Assembly (NCBI GenBank): GCA_029204225.1
Contig: CM055094.1
Coordinates: 70,386,803-70,450,802, forward strand
DNA: 64,000 nucleotides
From: Diphasiastrum complanatum
Taxonomy: Eukaryota; Streptophyta; Lycopodiopsida; Lycopodiales; Lycopodiaceae
Reading direction: 5' to 3'
Positions within the stretch are counted from its first letter, which is position 1; every line of letters starts with the position of its first letter. The position numbers and the translations under genes are program-made. The notes beneath the pieces are model-generated. The model was not told the DNA's origin, did no database searches, and saw nothing but the letters and a program-made list of their open reading frames with translations. This document shows positions 42,111 through 52,620 of the stretch, in pieces.

Positions 42111-42378
42111 ATGTGATCTGATTACCTCTTTCTCTTTGCTTTTTCGTTTTGCTCCTCTTGCTCTTCCTCTTTACTTACTCCTTGAAGAAAACCTCCTCCT
42201 CTCCTCCACTTTTGATTTTGTGGAGGAGAGGAGGAGATTTTCTGATTATTAGATGTTAAGAGGAGGAGGAAGTAAAGGTGGAGGATGGAGGTTTTATGAT
42301 TATTAGATGTAAGATAATATCTCTCTCCATCTTTTTTTCTCACTCTCTCTTTCTCTTACATCGTAGTATCCATCTCAA
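42111..42378. repeat. Purine/pyrimidine-rich block with GGAGGA repeats
   Basis: Runs of CCTCCT on one side (42,170-42,215) and GGAGGAG on the other (42,221-42,300) can pair as a weak hairpin around CTCCACTTTTGATTTTGTGGAG. The motif GATTATTAGATGTTAAGA and GATTATTAGATGTAAGA is repeated. No gene. Confidence 0.55.
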
Positions 42379-43414
42379 TGTGATTGTAGCTTGGTTTTAT
42401 TGACTTCATGTATTTTATGCAGGTTTCTTCTAAGGCAAAGGAGATGGTGTATCCACAAATGTTGCTTAAGGTAACAAATAGGTCGGAATGGCCATCAGAA
42501 TAGGCGGATATGCAGGATTTGCTATTTCAATAGATATTCCAATGTCCGATTTTCTATTCACATCAGATGCCTTAGGGTGTTGTGTTGTAAATTCAGATGC
42601 TGGAGATTATTGTTGCAGGTCTAGATTTGTAGATCTAGATTTTTGTTGCAAGGTCTATGTAGGCTGATATTCCAAGAAATATTCTAGCCATTCTGCGGAA
42701 TATCTTTAAAAATACAAGAAGGATATGATTTAAATGTAGAACTTGCCCATCAAGTTTAGGCTTTTACTTTATCCGTAATAGCTTAAGATATTTAGTTCTA
42801 AGTTTAAACTGCCATGGGCACTGCACATAGATATGTAGTTTCTAGTTATTTCAAGTTTTGTAAAAGTTAGTCACAAAGGTCCATTGGGGGTTTGTGCCAT
42901 GGCACGAGTGTGATTCAAAGTTAAGTTAGTCTATGTGGCTTACTTGTCCCACAATGCATTTCTGTAAGTGACCACCACTCCAAGTATAAATAGGAGTGGA
43001 AGAGTCCATTTTCAAGAAGAACCTCATTTGCAATACATGCCTATCTTTCTCTCTGAGTGTTCTCCCTTGTGTGGTTTCATGTACTGTGTTAATTCACATT
43101 GTATTGTGTATTATTCATCTGGCAACATGTTAAGTTAATCTAGGCCCTCCATTCTCTAGTAGGATAAGCCTTAGAGGATGAGATTTAGTTTAGGGTTTTA
43201 TCTTTTAGGTTAAGCCGTCATTTGTTACAAACTAGAGAGAGAAAAGAGAGAAGAGTGGATCTTACCCATCAAAATACTCACCACCATGCTCATGACTGTC
43301 TTTCACTCATCCATATCCAAGCTGGTTGGAGAAGCCTTAGCGTAGACTAGTTGGGAGACTGCCATAGTCAAGCTAGTTGGAGCCATGGCCGGTGTGGATG
43401 CCGAAGATCCAACA
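42379..43414 (+). repeat. Probable LTR (left boundary uncertain)
   Basis: Ends AGATCCAACA directly before a primer site, as an LTR should. A TATA box AAGTATAAATAGGAG lies near 42,980, followed by a likely transcript start and terminal region with CATTGTATTGTGTATT. The left edge is set at a TGTGATTGTAG start but I have no second LTR to confirm it. Confidence 0.55.
42978..42989 (+). promoter_or_regulatory. LTR TATA box
   Basis: AAGTATAAATAG matches the plant TATA consensus and sits about 430 bases before the LTR end, a plausible U3/R position. Confidence 0.55.
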
Positions 43415-43415
43415 A

Positions 43416-43430
43416 TGGCGCCGTTGCCAC
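43416..43430 (+). other. Primer binding site, tRNA-Asp-like
   Basis: TGGCGCCGTTGCCAC, one base after the LTR end AACA. TGGCGCCGTTGCC is the usual plant gypsy primer site complementary to the 3' end of tRNA-Asp. Confidence 0.75.
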
Positions 43431-44269
43431 TCTTTCTGCTCTTACCTCATGCTTTTTGCTTGATTTCTTGCTTTTGTAGTGTAAAAGTTCTGTTTTGTAT
43501 GTTCAAAGCCACATACGTCTTTATTTAGCTTTTAATCTTTGTTTTTTTTTCTGTCCTTTGTTGCCCAAACATGTTCTTTTGTAGAACAGCCGATCAAGAA
43601 AATCGTTTTTTGAGATTATATAATATTATGTTAGTGATTCGTTATGGAGTGTTTTCTGAAATGCTATCAAATTTGATGTCCTTAGGACGTGTGAGTATAA
43701 TCTGAGTTATTTGCTTCAAAAGATTCGTAGTTCCAAAGTATATGGACTGTACAGGCTGTGCAGCCATCTTGCTATCAGTTTCAGGTCATCCTCTAGAACA
43801 ATGATTCGGATCACTAACTCAGACATGCTATGAATGACAAAGTTGAGATGATTATGTTCACGCAGTATGGTTATGTAGCTAAATCTGACTCCTGCTAGTG
43901 TGGTCTGCAGTCAACACGAACTTACATGGACAAAAGAGCTCTTGAGGTCAACTATTTTTACCTATAGATGCTCCGTGATCGAATAATCTTTTCTGAGAAA
44001 ATCTGAAAATCAGCTACTATGTAAGTGCTTAAAGGACTTGGGCTGGAGGCATGTGAGCAAAGGCTAGGCAACGAAGAAGTGGGAGAGCAAGTAAGGAAGA
44101 GCAAATGACATCAACTTAGGATCAGCTGCCATCTCACATTTTCTTGACAGCAAGGGCTCATAGACGTTTTTTGAACAAAATCCATTCAGAAGGAGATCGC
44201 AACCTATTGTGTTCAGAAGAGCAGCAAGCTCAGGCAGATTCCTAGCATCTGCTTATTTCTGCCCAGGAA

Positions 44270-44720
44270 TATTCGCACCAGGAAGTATGCGCACAGGCAA
44301 TTTGTAGTTCACACATCTGAAAGGCACGTTTCCCTTTACCTCTGACACTGCACTTTGAATCACTAGACTTGCACGTTTTCCCGGAATGCACATCTGCAAG
44401 GCACATTTTCCTCTTGCACAGCTGATCATTTTCACTCGCACAACTGATTCTGATCATTCTCGCACAGCTGAATCTCACTCATTCCATCATTCCCACTCGC
44501 GCAGCAGGTTTACCCTACTCGCCCAGCCCAAAAATGCTCCCCCATATGCTTTCCATGCACTCGCCCAGCCAACAAGCCAATATCCAATCTGAAAGGCACG
44601 TATTCTTGGAACTCTGAAACTAGTTTTTCAGGAACGCACATCTGAAAGGCACGTATTCCTGCAATGCAACTCTGAAACTGGTTTTTTGGGAATGCACATC
44701 TGAAAGGCACATTTTCTTTT
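44270..44720 (+). repeat. Imperfect repeats of ATGCACATCTGAAAGGCAC
   Basis: The unit (R)CACATCTGAAAGGCACGTWT recurs near 44,312, 44,390, 44,586, 44,635 and 44,693, together with GCACAGCTGA and CTCGCACAG/CTCGCCCAG motifs. Several overlapping open frames there are by-products of the repeats. Confidence 0.7.
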
Positions 44721-45119
44721 TGGGAGAGTGGTTCAAAGGGCTTTTGATCTCGCTCATTTTGCTTGGCCGTTAGTGCCCACGCTACTACTCGAGCTTCAGC
44801 CATCGCAAGAAAAACAAATCTACCTGCCGCTAGGACTGCCCTTTCACCACTTCCATCGCTGGGACAACCGCTTTGGGAATCACTCTTCTGTGTGAGATGG
44901 GTACCTGAAAGAGTTTTTGGGCATCAATCTTCTGTTTGAGTATCAAAGTGTACTAAAAGCCTACTCCCATAGCCTTATTTTGGAGGGAAAATACATTTTT
45001 TCATCCAAATTAAGCTGTATTTTTAACTATCCTATGTGAGTAGGTTGTGCGAACAGTCATCAGTTTCTCACAACTTGTGATCTTCACCAGGGTCTGCTTC
45101 TGATCTTCTAGCTCCACGG

Positions 45120-45500
45120 TTTCAATTGTGCAAGTCATTTCACGCTGTTTTTGTCTTCTTCCGATCTATGAGCCACGTTTGTGCTGCGAGTCTTCCCAAG
45201 AGTTGTTGTGCGAGTCGTAAATTTCTTGAGTCATCTTCTGTACGAGTCACCTGCAAGTAGTAAATTACTCTTGCACGAGTCAATTTTTTTGCAAGTCATC
45301 TTTTACCTGTGCGAGTAAGTACGTTACGGTGTGCGAGTCATCTTTTGTTTCTAGCTCCACGGGTACAGGTTTGCACGAATCATTTTTTTTTTGCTAGTCA
45401 TCTTCTGTGCGAGTACTTCCTGTGCGAGTCATTCCCACGGGTTCTAGCTCCACGGGTACATGTTTGCACGAGTCATGCTCAAATGTTTCGTGTTGGAAGA
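45120..45500 (+). repeat. Imperfect repeats of GTGCGAGTCATCTTNTG
   Basis: The words GCGAGTCATCTT, GCGAGTCGT and CTAGCTCCACGGGTACAKGTTTG are repeated several times (for instance 45,350-45,375 and 45,446-45,470). The array is irregular, and gene frames here are not supported. Confidence 0.7.
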
Positions 45501-46417
45501 TAAGTTCCACAAGAAAGCCCAAACGTCGTAGGGAGGGAGCATGTGGTGACATTCTGGAATATGATATAATCGTACGATCTGAGAGTTTTGACTAGCACTC
45601 TATAATGTTCTCTTTTTTTTCCTCTTCATGTGTGCTTTGTGTGTGTGTGTGTGTGTGTGCATGCGTGGTTCTCGTATCTTCATAGTCCGAGCTTTTATAT
45701 GTATTCCTTGATTTTAAATTTACGTAATTATTTAAAAATTTTACGTTATTAACTCAATGTTAACAAACATTAATTGACGTTAACAACTATTAAATCTATA
45801 GAAAATTTAAAACAGAAATTACCAAAGTTCTTTAGAGTCTTAAGTACATTTAAATCTTAATATTGACTATGACTTTTCTTTCTCTATGAGAGTTTGATAT
45901 TTATATATTTACTTGAATTTGAAATCCTTGTTGGTATTTAGTCAAAGCTACAAGGGCAATACCAGTATATAAATCAATTTTCAATTTATAATTAACAATA
46001 AGCCATAAACCCCAAACAACAACAGTAGACCCTAAACTCCCCTAAGACCATGGGAAATGAAAATGAAAAAGTATGATGAAAGATTAGGACGTGCAATGAA
46101 TTCTTGAAATATTAATGATGACACGAATCCATTGAGGATGCAAAGGGGGCTAATTGGCTCTGGAATCGAGTTGTATGTGCCAATTGGGTGTTTCTTCTAG
46201 ATATGATGTCACTGAAGAGGCCATTGGTGTTCTTGGACCTGATGGTTCACCACATCGAAGAGAGAAAAATGTTGTGGCTACTTCAAACTCAATAACTCTA
46301 AAAGGTTGCACGAGAGAGAGAGAGAGATGGTGATTGTTTTTGTATTATTTTTGAGACTCTCATTGGTTTTTTGTAGTATTTTTTCCTCTTATTCCATTGT
46401 TCCCATTATGTCAGATG

Positions 46418-46452
46418 CATTAGAGGAGTTCTCAATATCAAAAAGACCCTTT
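46418..46452 (+). repeat. CATTAG-type terminal inverted repeat, gene A end of copy Q
   Basis: Starts CATTAGAGGAGTTCTCAATA and ends AAAAAGACCCTTT. It pairs with 37,484-37,518 and 10,903-10,937 and, less perfectly, with 49,567-49,601. Confidence 0.85.
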
Positions 46453-46965
46453 AAGAAATGCCATGTAGGATATACAAAAATATCAAAATAAAAAAAACAA
46501 TATTGTTTATTTGCTTGCCCACACCACTCCCAAGGCCTCCCCAACTCCCAATGATCTAACCACAGTGTCTGTAGTCACAGTTAAGAATTGTTAACAGTTT
46601 GCAATATAACTTGACTAAATTCAAAAATATTCCCTCCATTGGTTACGAAAAGGGCAATATTTTCACTGGATCTAGAATATGACCGCCATCCCCAAATTCA
46701 AATCAAGAAAAATTGCAAAATGTTTACATATGCATTCCTTCCACAAGAATGAAAAAATGAAAAAATTGCAAAATGTTTACATATGCATTCCTATTGAAAT
46801 GAAAAAATGAACGACATTTCCAAATTTGAATCAAGCATACAAGCATGGAGATTGGATTGATCGTACATAGTATATAATATAATCAAAGATGAGTATTTTG
46901 TTTTGCTTCATAGAATTTGGTCATATAACTTTGATGCAACTAATTACTCTATTATTTTTTTGATG

Positions 46966-48696
46966 ATGAATTATATCATCTACATGTGGATATCCCTATT
47001 GATTTCGCACCTTTGCCAAGAAAAGGAGGCAAGGGAGTTCAAATATCTGCTGAAGATCGTTCTCGTTATAGGGCAGAAGGAAAGAAAAACTTGGATTTGT
47101 AGACAGATGAAACATTATATCCACAAGATCCAAGCACTTTGATCCATCCCACATTCTCTTCGATAACTCATTTAGTTACATGGATATGCAATGGGCATAG
47201 TGGATTACTAGGATATTGTGAAAGATTGCAAAACCATGGAAAACAACTTTATATGAATAAAGTTCACTTTTTAGAAGGTGAGTTAATTCAGATATCCTCT
47301 TATTGTCAGAGTAGAGATTGTCATCTCCAAAAGACGTTAGAAGAAAATGAACAACTTAAAAAAAATAATGAATCATTACAGAAGATAACAATCAATATCA
47401 AATCAGAACTAGAGCAAATGCAATCAATCTTACAGTCTATTCGTATTGAAAACTTACAATTACTGAAGGATGTGGATTTGGCAAAGAAGATGGCTGAAAG
47501 TAAGAAGTGAAAGCGACAAAGTTGCAAGGATATTCAAACGCTTTCAAAAGGAGGTTATTGAAATAGAAGGATCCGTGCATTCAAGTAAGCATATTCTGAA
47601 TTTTGTAAGTTTTTCAATGACATTTGGATTTAATTTCAGCTATGGTGATATTCTGTTAACTATCTGTTTTTTTTGTAGATCTCCATTAGTAGCTCCTCAA
47701 AATATTAAAGACAATGATTCACTAGGAACGTCATTGGGCACAATATTGACTTGCAAATCCACTGTGCGTATCATGATGAACAATAGGATTTCAAATGTAA
47801 AGTGTAAAATAATAGAGTCTTTGATGGTGGACATTCAAAATATTTTAGATGAGACTATAGTTCAGGGTGCTTCTGATTTTGCAGGTATTAGTAGGGAAGC
47901 ATATGCAACAATATTTACACTAATTAGAGAAGCTTTTAAGCAAGTTTAAATTAGAAAAGTTCCAATCCCTAGGACATATCACTTGAATAAAGAGAGAGAT
48001 ACATTAAACATAGGTATGCATAAGATCACTGGAACTCCATTTCATATTGAGGAGGTGTATGAAATTGATGGAAGATTGATATTCTATAATTCATCAAACA
48101 ATTTATTTCTTGATCTAAATTACTTGCTGAGATACATCGTCACCTTCTATGATATAACCTATGAAAAGGTGAATGGCAAAATTATCATAGTACTTAAGTT
48201 AGATGAGTCAAAAATTGTGAAAGGGCAAAAGATATAAAGGGTTAGTATAACTCTCATGAATGGTGTTTTATCCCAAACAGAGAACCAAGAAGATTTCAGA
48301 TTCAGTGTCCAGTCAGAAAATGATATATGGTGGTTTGCAGCGTTTTAGGTAACTAGCCTCATTATTACATTACATTCATTGAATAGTATTAATACATTGT
48401 AAACTAAGTATGATTAATTCTTTGGATAGGTGCTGAAAGAGGATCATGATATATTATCATGGATAATCTCAAGGACATCTTATCCTAGGATTATCAAGGA
48501 CCATATGGACTTCTCAATGTTCCAGGATTTGGAGACTTCAATGTTGAATGGCACTTGGCATGTAATTTGAAAACATTGAAATGTATGTATAATGTTCTCA
48601 CGGTGCTACATCAAAACACCCTTGTTTGTACTGCATGAAAATGGCAAAAGATGTAACTAGGAGTAGAAGAATTACTAGAGAATATGCAGATCCAAA
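46966..48696 (+). pseudogene. Gene A, 5' half (copy Q)
   Basis: Reads DELYHLHVDIPIDFAPLPRK, a stop for the Trp of copy P (DLxTDETLYPQD), then one open run through HPTFSSITHLVTWICNGHSG, the coiled coil, to AESKK and a TGA. Intron 1 (GTAAGC to TTTGTAG, about 47,585-47,678) is followed by SLGTILTCKSTVRIMMNNRI, GISREAYATIFTLIREAF, KIIIVLKLDESKIVKG, and after another stop RVSITLMNGVLSQTENQED. Exon 3 starts at about 48,431 (VLKEDHDILSWI) and ends at the junction just after REYADPN, having passed the zinc-like HPCLYC block. It retains the intact frame where copy P is shifted at 36,750, so both together outline the ancestral exon layout. Confidence 0.7.
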
Positions 48697-49152
48697 TTCC
48701 TGCAATCGATCGAATTGTTTGCCATTCAACGAAATTTGATGGATACAAATTTGCAAAACCAACAAAAACATCTCAAGAAAAATATAATTTAAAGAAAATG
48801 CTAACTCTAAAGAAATTAAATCTAAGAATTTACAATTGCATTTTCTTCTATCATTTGGATTCAAATCATGAACGTTGAGCTTATTTTGAAGATAAGCATG
48901 CTGAACTAAAACTTTTGTGATAGATTGACCGATAGGTGATACTTTAAAATCCATTATCTTGCCTTTCCAAGAGCTTCTATATATGTTATCGGATCTTTTT
49001 CTTTTTCTGAATGAGCCTTTTGTAGAGGGATGCATCAAGATCCATTGATATTTTTGATATATTCTTGGTATCCATTGATATTCTGCATTTTTTTCATTGC
49101 AAATATTGATTGCATCAATGGTTCCTCTTGTTCTCCGATTATGTGTAGCCAT
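48697..49152 (-). pseudogene. Gene B, first exon and intron (copy Q)
   Basis: The minus strand reads MATHNRRTRGTIDAINICN, EKNAEYQWIPRIYQKYQW, then ILMHPSTKGSFRKRKRSDNI, SWKGKIMDFKVSPIGQSITK, QHAYLQNKLNVHDLNPNDRR and KCNC at a GTAAAT donor (about 48,838). This exon has no stop or shift. The K/R cluster GSFRKRKRSD could serve as a nuclear signal. The next intron ends ATTGCAG at 48,697, exactly at the junction with gene A DNA. Confidence 0.7.
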
Positions 49153-49566
49153 TCGTCAAAAATACGAGTACACAAGCAGAGAACGAAGAGAATGTAGAGA
49201 TTGTGAGGTAAACCTAAGAATGAGAATCCAAAATAAGAGATAGAATGAAGAAAATGAGAGGTATACCTATGAATGACAAGAAGTTCCAACTATAAGGATT
49301 AGTAAACCATAGTTTATGACTATTGACGTCAAATCAACCTCGAGTGTACAATGACGGGCAACATAAGAGTATTCGGGCTGTAATTGTGGTCCAATCACAA
49401 TTGTTTGTTCTGCCCAGCGGGATATTTGAAAATTACGAAAATTTGGCTGGGAAAGTTAAATACAATTTTTGTCCATCAACCACTGTTATAGTTTGTCAGA
49501 GATGGACACCATTAGTTGGGACACATAAGCGTTGAAAGTGTGCGAAGTCAAAAACAACATCTTGAC

Positions 49567-49601
49567 AAAGGGCCCATTTTGAGTTCTAATATCCCCTAAT
49601 G
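49567..49601 (-). repeat. CATTAG-type terminal inverted repeat, gene B end of copy Q
   Basis: The minus strand starts CATTAGGGGATATTAGAACT and ends AAAATGGGCCCTTT. It has the same length and the same ends (CATTAG, CCCTTT) as the other terminus, but a diverged middle. Confidence 0.65.
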
Positions 49602-49984
49602 ATGATGAAGCTATAGGTGATATTTGGGTAGAATTAGAGATAGACTCATTTGGTTTGGCAGATTTGTCACATGATGATGTGGAAAATGATAACAATGAAG
49701 ACCAAATGAATGAGAGACAGTACAATGTATTTCAATTCAATGTAATATTAATCATATTGGTCACAGATGCAGTTACACTTTATAAATTGACTAGTTGACA
49801 TCGAACAAGAAGTCGATGCATGTGAGTACACAATTTTTTATCATCTTTTTATTTGTGATACACAAATTTCTTTATTCACTTGTGCATATGGCAACCAAAG
49901 TTGATAGAAACTGGAATTCAATTATTAATAGGTAACAAATTCCAAAAGTGACATCTATTTACGTTCTATTTCATATTGTGGTTT
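49602..49984. other. Flank of copy Q with a short acidic open stretch
   Basis: From 49,602 a plus-strand frame reads DEAIGDIWVELEIDSFGLAD, LSHDDVENDNNEDQMNERQ up to about 49,741. It has no recognised domain and may be a scrap of the gene into which copy Q inserted. Confidence 0.35.
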
Positions 49985-50620
49985 ATACCGAGGGGCCTTT
50001 CTTCATCAATCTCGGTACCTGCCAAGCCTGTCACACACTACCACATGGCAAACCACATAGGTCTACCATATGGCAAATATGCAGGCTTGAGGTTTGCCAT
50101 GTGGCAAGACATGTAGGCCTGCCATAGGCTGTATGGCAAGCCAACTGGGCTCTGCCATATAGGCTTGAGTGGACCTAGAGAGAGACAGATATAGGTGGGC
50201 TTGAAAGTTGTCATGTGGTCACGTGGCAAGCCACGTAGGCCTACCATAGGCTTGCATGGCAGGCCACATAGGCATGGCATGGGTTTGATGACAGGCCTAC
50301 GTGGCAAACAACGCAGTTCTAACATAGGCTTGTGTGGCAAGCCAACCAAGCTCTACCATGTAGGTTTGAGTAGACCTAGAGAGAGAGAGATGGGGCTCAC
50401 AACTTGCCACGTGGCAAGCCACATAGGCATGTCATAAGACAAACCATGCAAGCTTGTCCCTTGCCATGTGGCAAGCCATGTAGACCTATCATAGGCTTGT
50501 GTGGCAGGTCATATAGGCATGAGATAGGCTTGTGTCTGTCATGTAGGCATGTTGCAGTCTGCCACATAGGCTTGACATAGTCAGCAACTCTCGACAAGAC
50601 ACTCACAACAACATCCTTCG
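49985..50620. repeat. Irregular tandem array built on GCCACGTGGCAAGCCACRTAGGC-like words
   Basis: The words TGGCAAGCCACATAGGC, ACGTGGCAAGCCACGTAGG, CCATAGGCTTG and AGGCATG recur about every 30-45 bases for 600 bases. Many are self-complementary around CCACGTGG/GGCAAGCC, so the array is rich in small hairpins and CACGTG boxes. Its base composition is much more GC-rich than the flanks. A higher-order unit of about 160-180 bases is suggested by the two copies of GGACCTAGAGAGAGA... (near 50,171 and 50,373). Overlapping frames of GLP/KPM-rich peptides are by-products. Confidence 0.8.
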
Positions 50621-50639
50621 ATGGAATGCCTTGCATATT

Positions 50640-51720
50640 CTTCCACTCTAATATCCCCATATCTTGGGGGATGGGGCGAGACTAGATTGTGTGGATTTAT
50701 TTGTTGTTGAGGATGACCCTTCTGGAAGTTGTCCCTTTAACTCAAATCTCTCCCAAATCTGAAACAAAAAAAAATTGTTAAAGAATTTTATTTTAATTTA
50801 AGAAAATGAGATAACAAAAAAATTGAACATGAAATTACATGTCCTTTTTGAAAGGCCAACTAGAAAATTTTAATCATATTTTACGAGTGAGAAGACTAGA
50901 TTCTTTTCATCAAATGGTAGCCCATCTCCTATATGCACAAAGGCACATCAATTGTATATTTGTTTTATCCCCTTCTTTGTGAAGCCTAAGATATTCCTTG
51001 TGAAAAAATATGGCTTGTTGTATTACAATCATCTTCAATCTGTAATCATGTCGATGTTGTGATCCCAGACAAGGAGCTTGGCTTTCTCAACTGTCAAGTT
51101 AGCAAAAACGATAGCGCTAACTTGCCTAAAACATTGTACATGAGAATATTCAATGGAGAGCCCATTTCTAGCTTGCAGGTTGTGAATTCTACCTAAAACA
51201 AAAAATTTAGGTGGGTGAGAAGCATCTTGGGTTTTCTCCAAAGAGCTACGTTTTCTCTTAGGAGTTGACATTAATCATATTCTTGTAGAGGAATTAAGTG
51301 CTTCAGAATCATTTTGAGAGAAAAAAGCCAAGCTCTTGCAAGAGGATAATGATTTCACTGACTTCGTAAGAACATGGTCTTTTTTTCTTTCAAGGTTTCA
51401 ACAAACATTAGTATTGCAGCTTTCAAATGTCTGAAAACAATAATAACAATTACTTTGAATAAACCATACCCATGCTAAATATAAAGAGAAAACCAATACT
51501 CAATTTTTTTTAAATTTCAAAAAAGAGATTGAATTTACAATCATCTTCAAGACATCATCGAAGAAATTTTCAAGTATGGCATGTTCACAAAGATGGATCT
51601 TCATGAACCCATTCTCTAGAATGTACAAGAAAATCTTCTTGTCAAATACTCTTATCACAATGTTGGTAAAGCCATCGTCCTAGTCTACAACCGCTACCTT
51701 AAATAGTTAATAACATGAAA
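50640..51720 (-). pseudogene. Unrecognised broken gene
   Basis: The minus strand shows several open exon-like pieces: TNIVIRVFDKKIFLYILENG, FMKIHLCEHAILENFFDDVL (51,680-51,550), DHVLTKSVKSLSSCKSLAFF (about 51,370-51,310), MSTPKRKRSSLEKTQDASHP, PKFFVLGRIHNLQARNGLSI and VFANLTVEKAKLLVWDHNID (51,271-51,035), and CAFVHIGDGLPFDEKNLVFS (about 50,950-50,890). There is a possible intron between the first two. I do not recognise the family. It could be a transposon accessory gene or a captured host fragment. Confidence 0.45.
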
Positions 51721-52180
51721 ACTTATGAATGAGAAATGATGCAAGACCCAATTTTTTAAGAGAACTTCCAATTTTTTAAAATTCAATTAATTTTTGAATC
51801 CTAAATTCAGAAATGCATTGATTACTTTGTAAGATTGCATATTTTGCAAATAAAATTTCGACAAAGTATTGCAAAATATTTTTAAAATTTTACACTAAAT
51901 TGAGTCAAAAAATAAAAATATCATTTGTGTGCAATTTGTTATTATAAAAAATAGTTGTTAAATTAAGTAAGTGATTGTAAAATTTTAAAAAATATTATTT
52001 TTAATAAAAAAAACTAATCAAAAACACTTTAACATAAATTTGATAACATGTTTATAATCTGATATTTGTATTTTAACAATCAAGTAAACTAAACAGATCT
52101 AGAAGTCAAAATAATATATTTAATTTCTAACAAATATTATTTAACAAAAACATCATTAAAAAAATATAAGAAATGCATCT
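51721..52180. other. AT-rich spacer
   Basis: Very AT-rich with poly-A/T runs. No gene or repeat recognised. Confidence 0.5.
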
Positions 52181-52620
52181 CCCTCTATTAAGAGTAATTT
52201 TGATGCTACTACAAGAGGAGATCAGAAGAACTGCATCCTCTTCAAGCTCAGGATCGGATCCTCAAGATCTATATTCCAAAGGAAATTAGAAGTTCAGATT
52301 CAAGAGATCTACACAGTCAGATTATCTTGACAGGAAGAGCAACATACAACAGCCTGTACCAAATGAAGCATCAACTTCAGAGCCTTCATCATTTCAGCAA
52401 AGATAGAAGCTATTCTATAAATATTGTTAGAGGACTGGTCATCTCATCAATGACTGCCAAACTTTGAAGTACAACAACAAGAAGAAGAAACAGTTCCGAC
52501 AACAAGCCAATACTATTACAACCAGTCACTCGATCTAGCAACAATAAGAAGATGAAGCTGCCTTTATGACCAAGGTTGAACAACATCAGGATATCAACTC
52601 TTGGTACTTGGACTCGGGAA
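52181..52620 (+). pseudogene. Copia gag zinc knuckle and protease start
   Basis: The plus strand reads YKYC, a stop, RTGHLINDCQTLKYNNKKKK (the zinc knuckle C..C.RTGHL..DC), QFRQQANTITTSHSI, two more stops, DEAAFMTKVEQHQDINSWYL and DSG, the first residues of a copia protease. It is cut off at 52,620 by CACTA copy D tail. This gag differs from the CFYCGIKGHFA type elsewhere in the window, so it marks another copia family. Confidence 0.7.

Larger units (their letters stand above)
43431..46417 (+). mobile_element. Non-coding internal region of an LTR element (LARD-like), 3' end not found
   Basis: After the primer site about 3 kb contain no gag or pol motif in any frame. Two clusters of short repeats (44,260-44,720 and 45,120-45,490) and a (GT)n run (about 45,638-45,659) are the only structure. 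This resembles large retrotransposon derivatives, which keep LTRs and primer site but no genes. A matching 3' LTR was not seen, so the right part may be other DNA. Confidence 0.45.
46418..49601. mobile_element. Deletion derivative of the unfamiliar transposon, copy Q, with both ends
   Basis: A 35-base terminus at 46,418 and an imperfect 35-base inverted counterpart at 49,567-49,601 enclose the 5' half of gene A (+) and the first exon of gene B (-), joined directly at about 48,697. ATG lies immediately outside both ends (46,415-46,417 and 49,602-49,604), compatible with a three-base target duplication. Gene C and the 3' part of gene A are deleted. This copy defines the outer limits of the element. 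Confidence 0.7.

Noticed and set aside
49985-50620. CRISPR-like array
   Set aside because: Repeats are irregular, overlapping and without unique equal-length spacers, and the DNA is plant nuclear in character.
50038-50660. Three overlapping open frames with GLPxKPM-type repeats
   Set aside because: They arise from the tandem DNA array on both strands. No start context or domain supports them.
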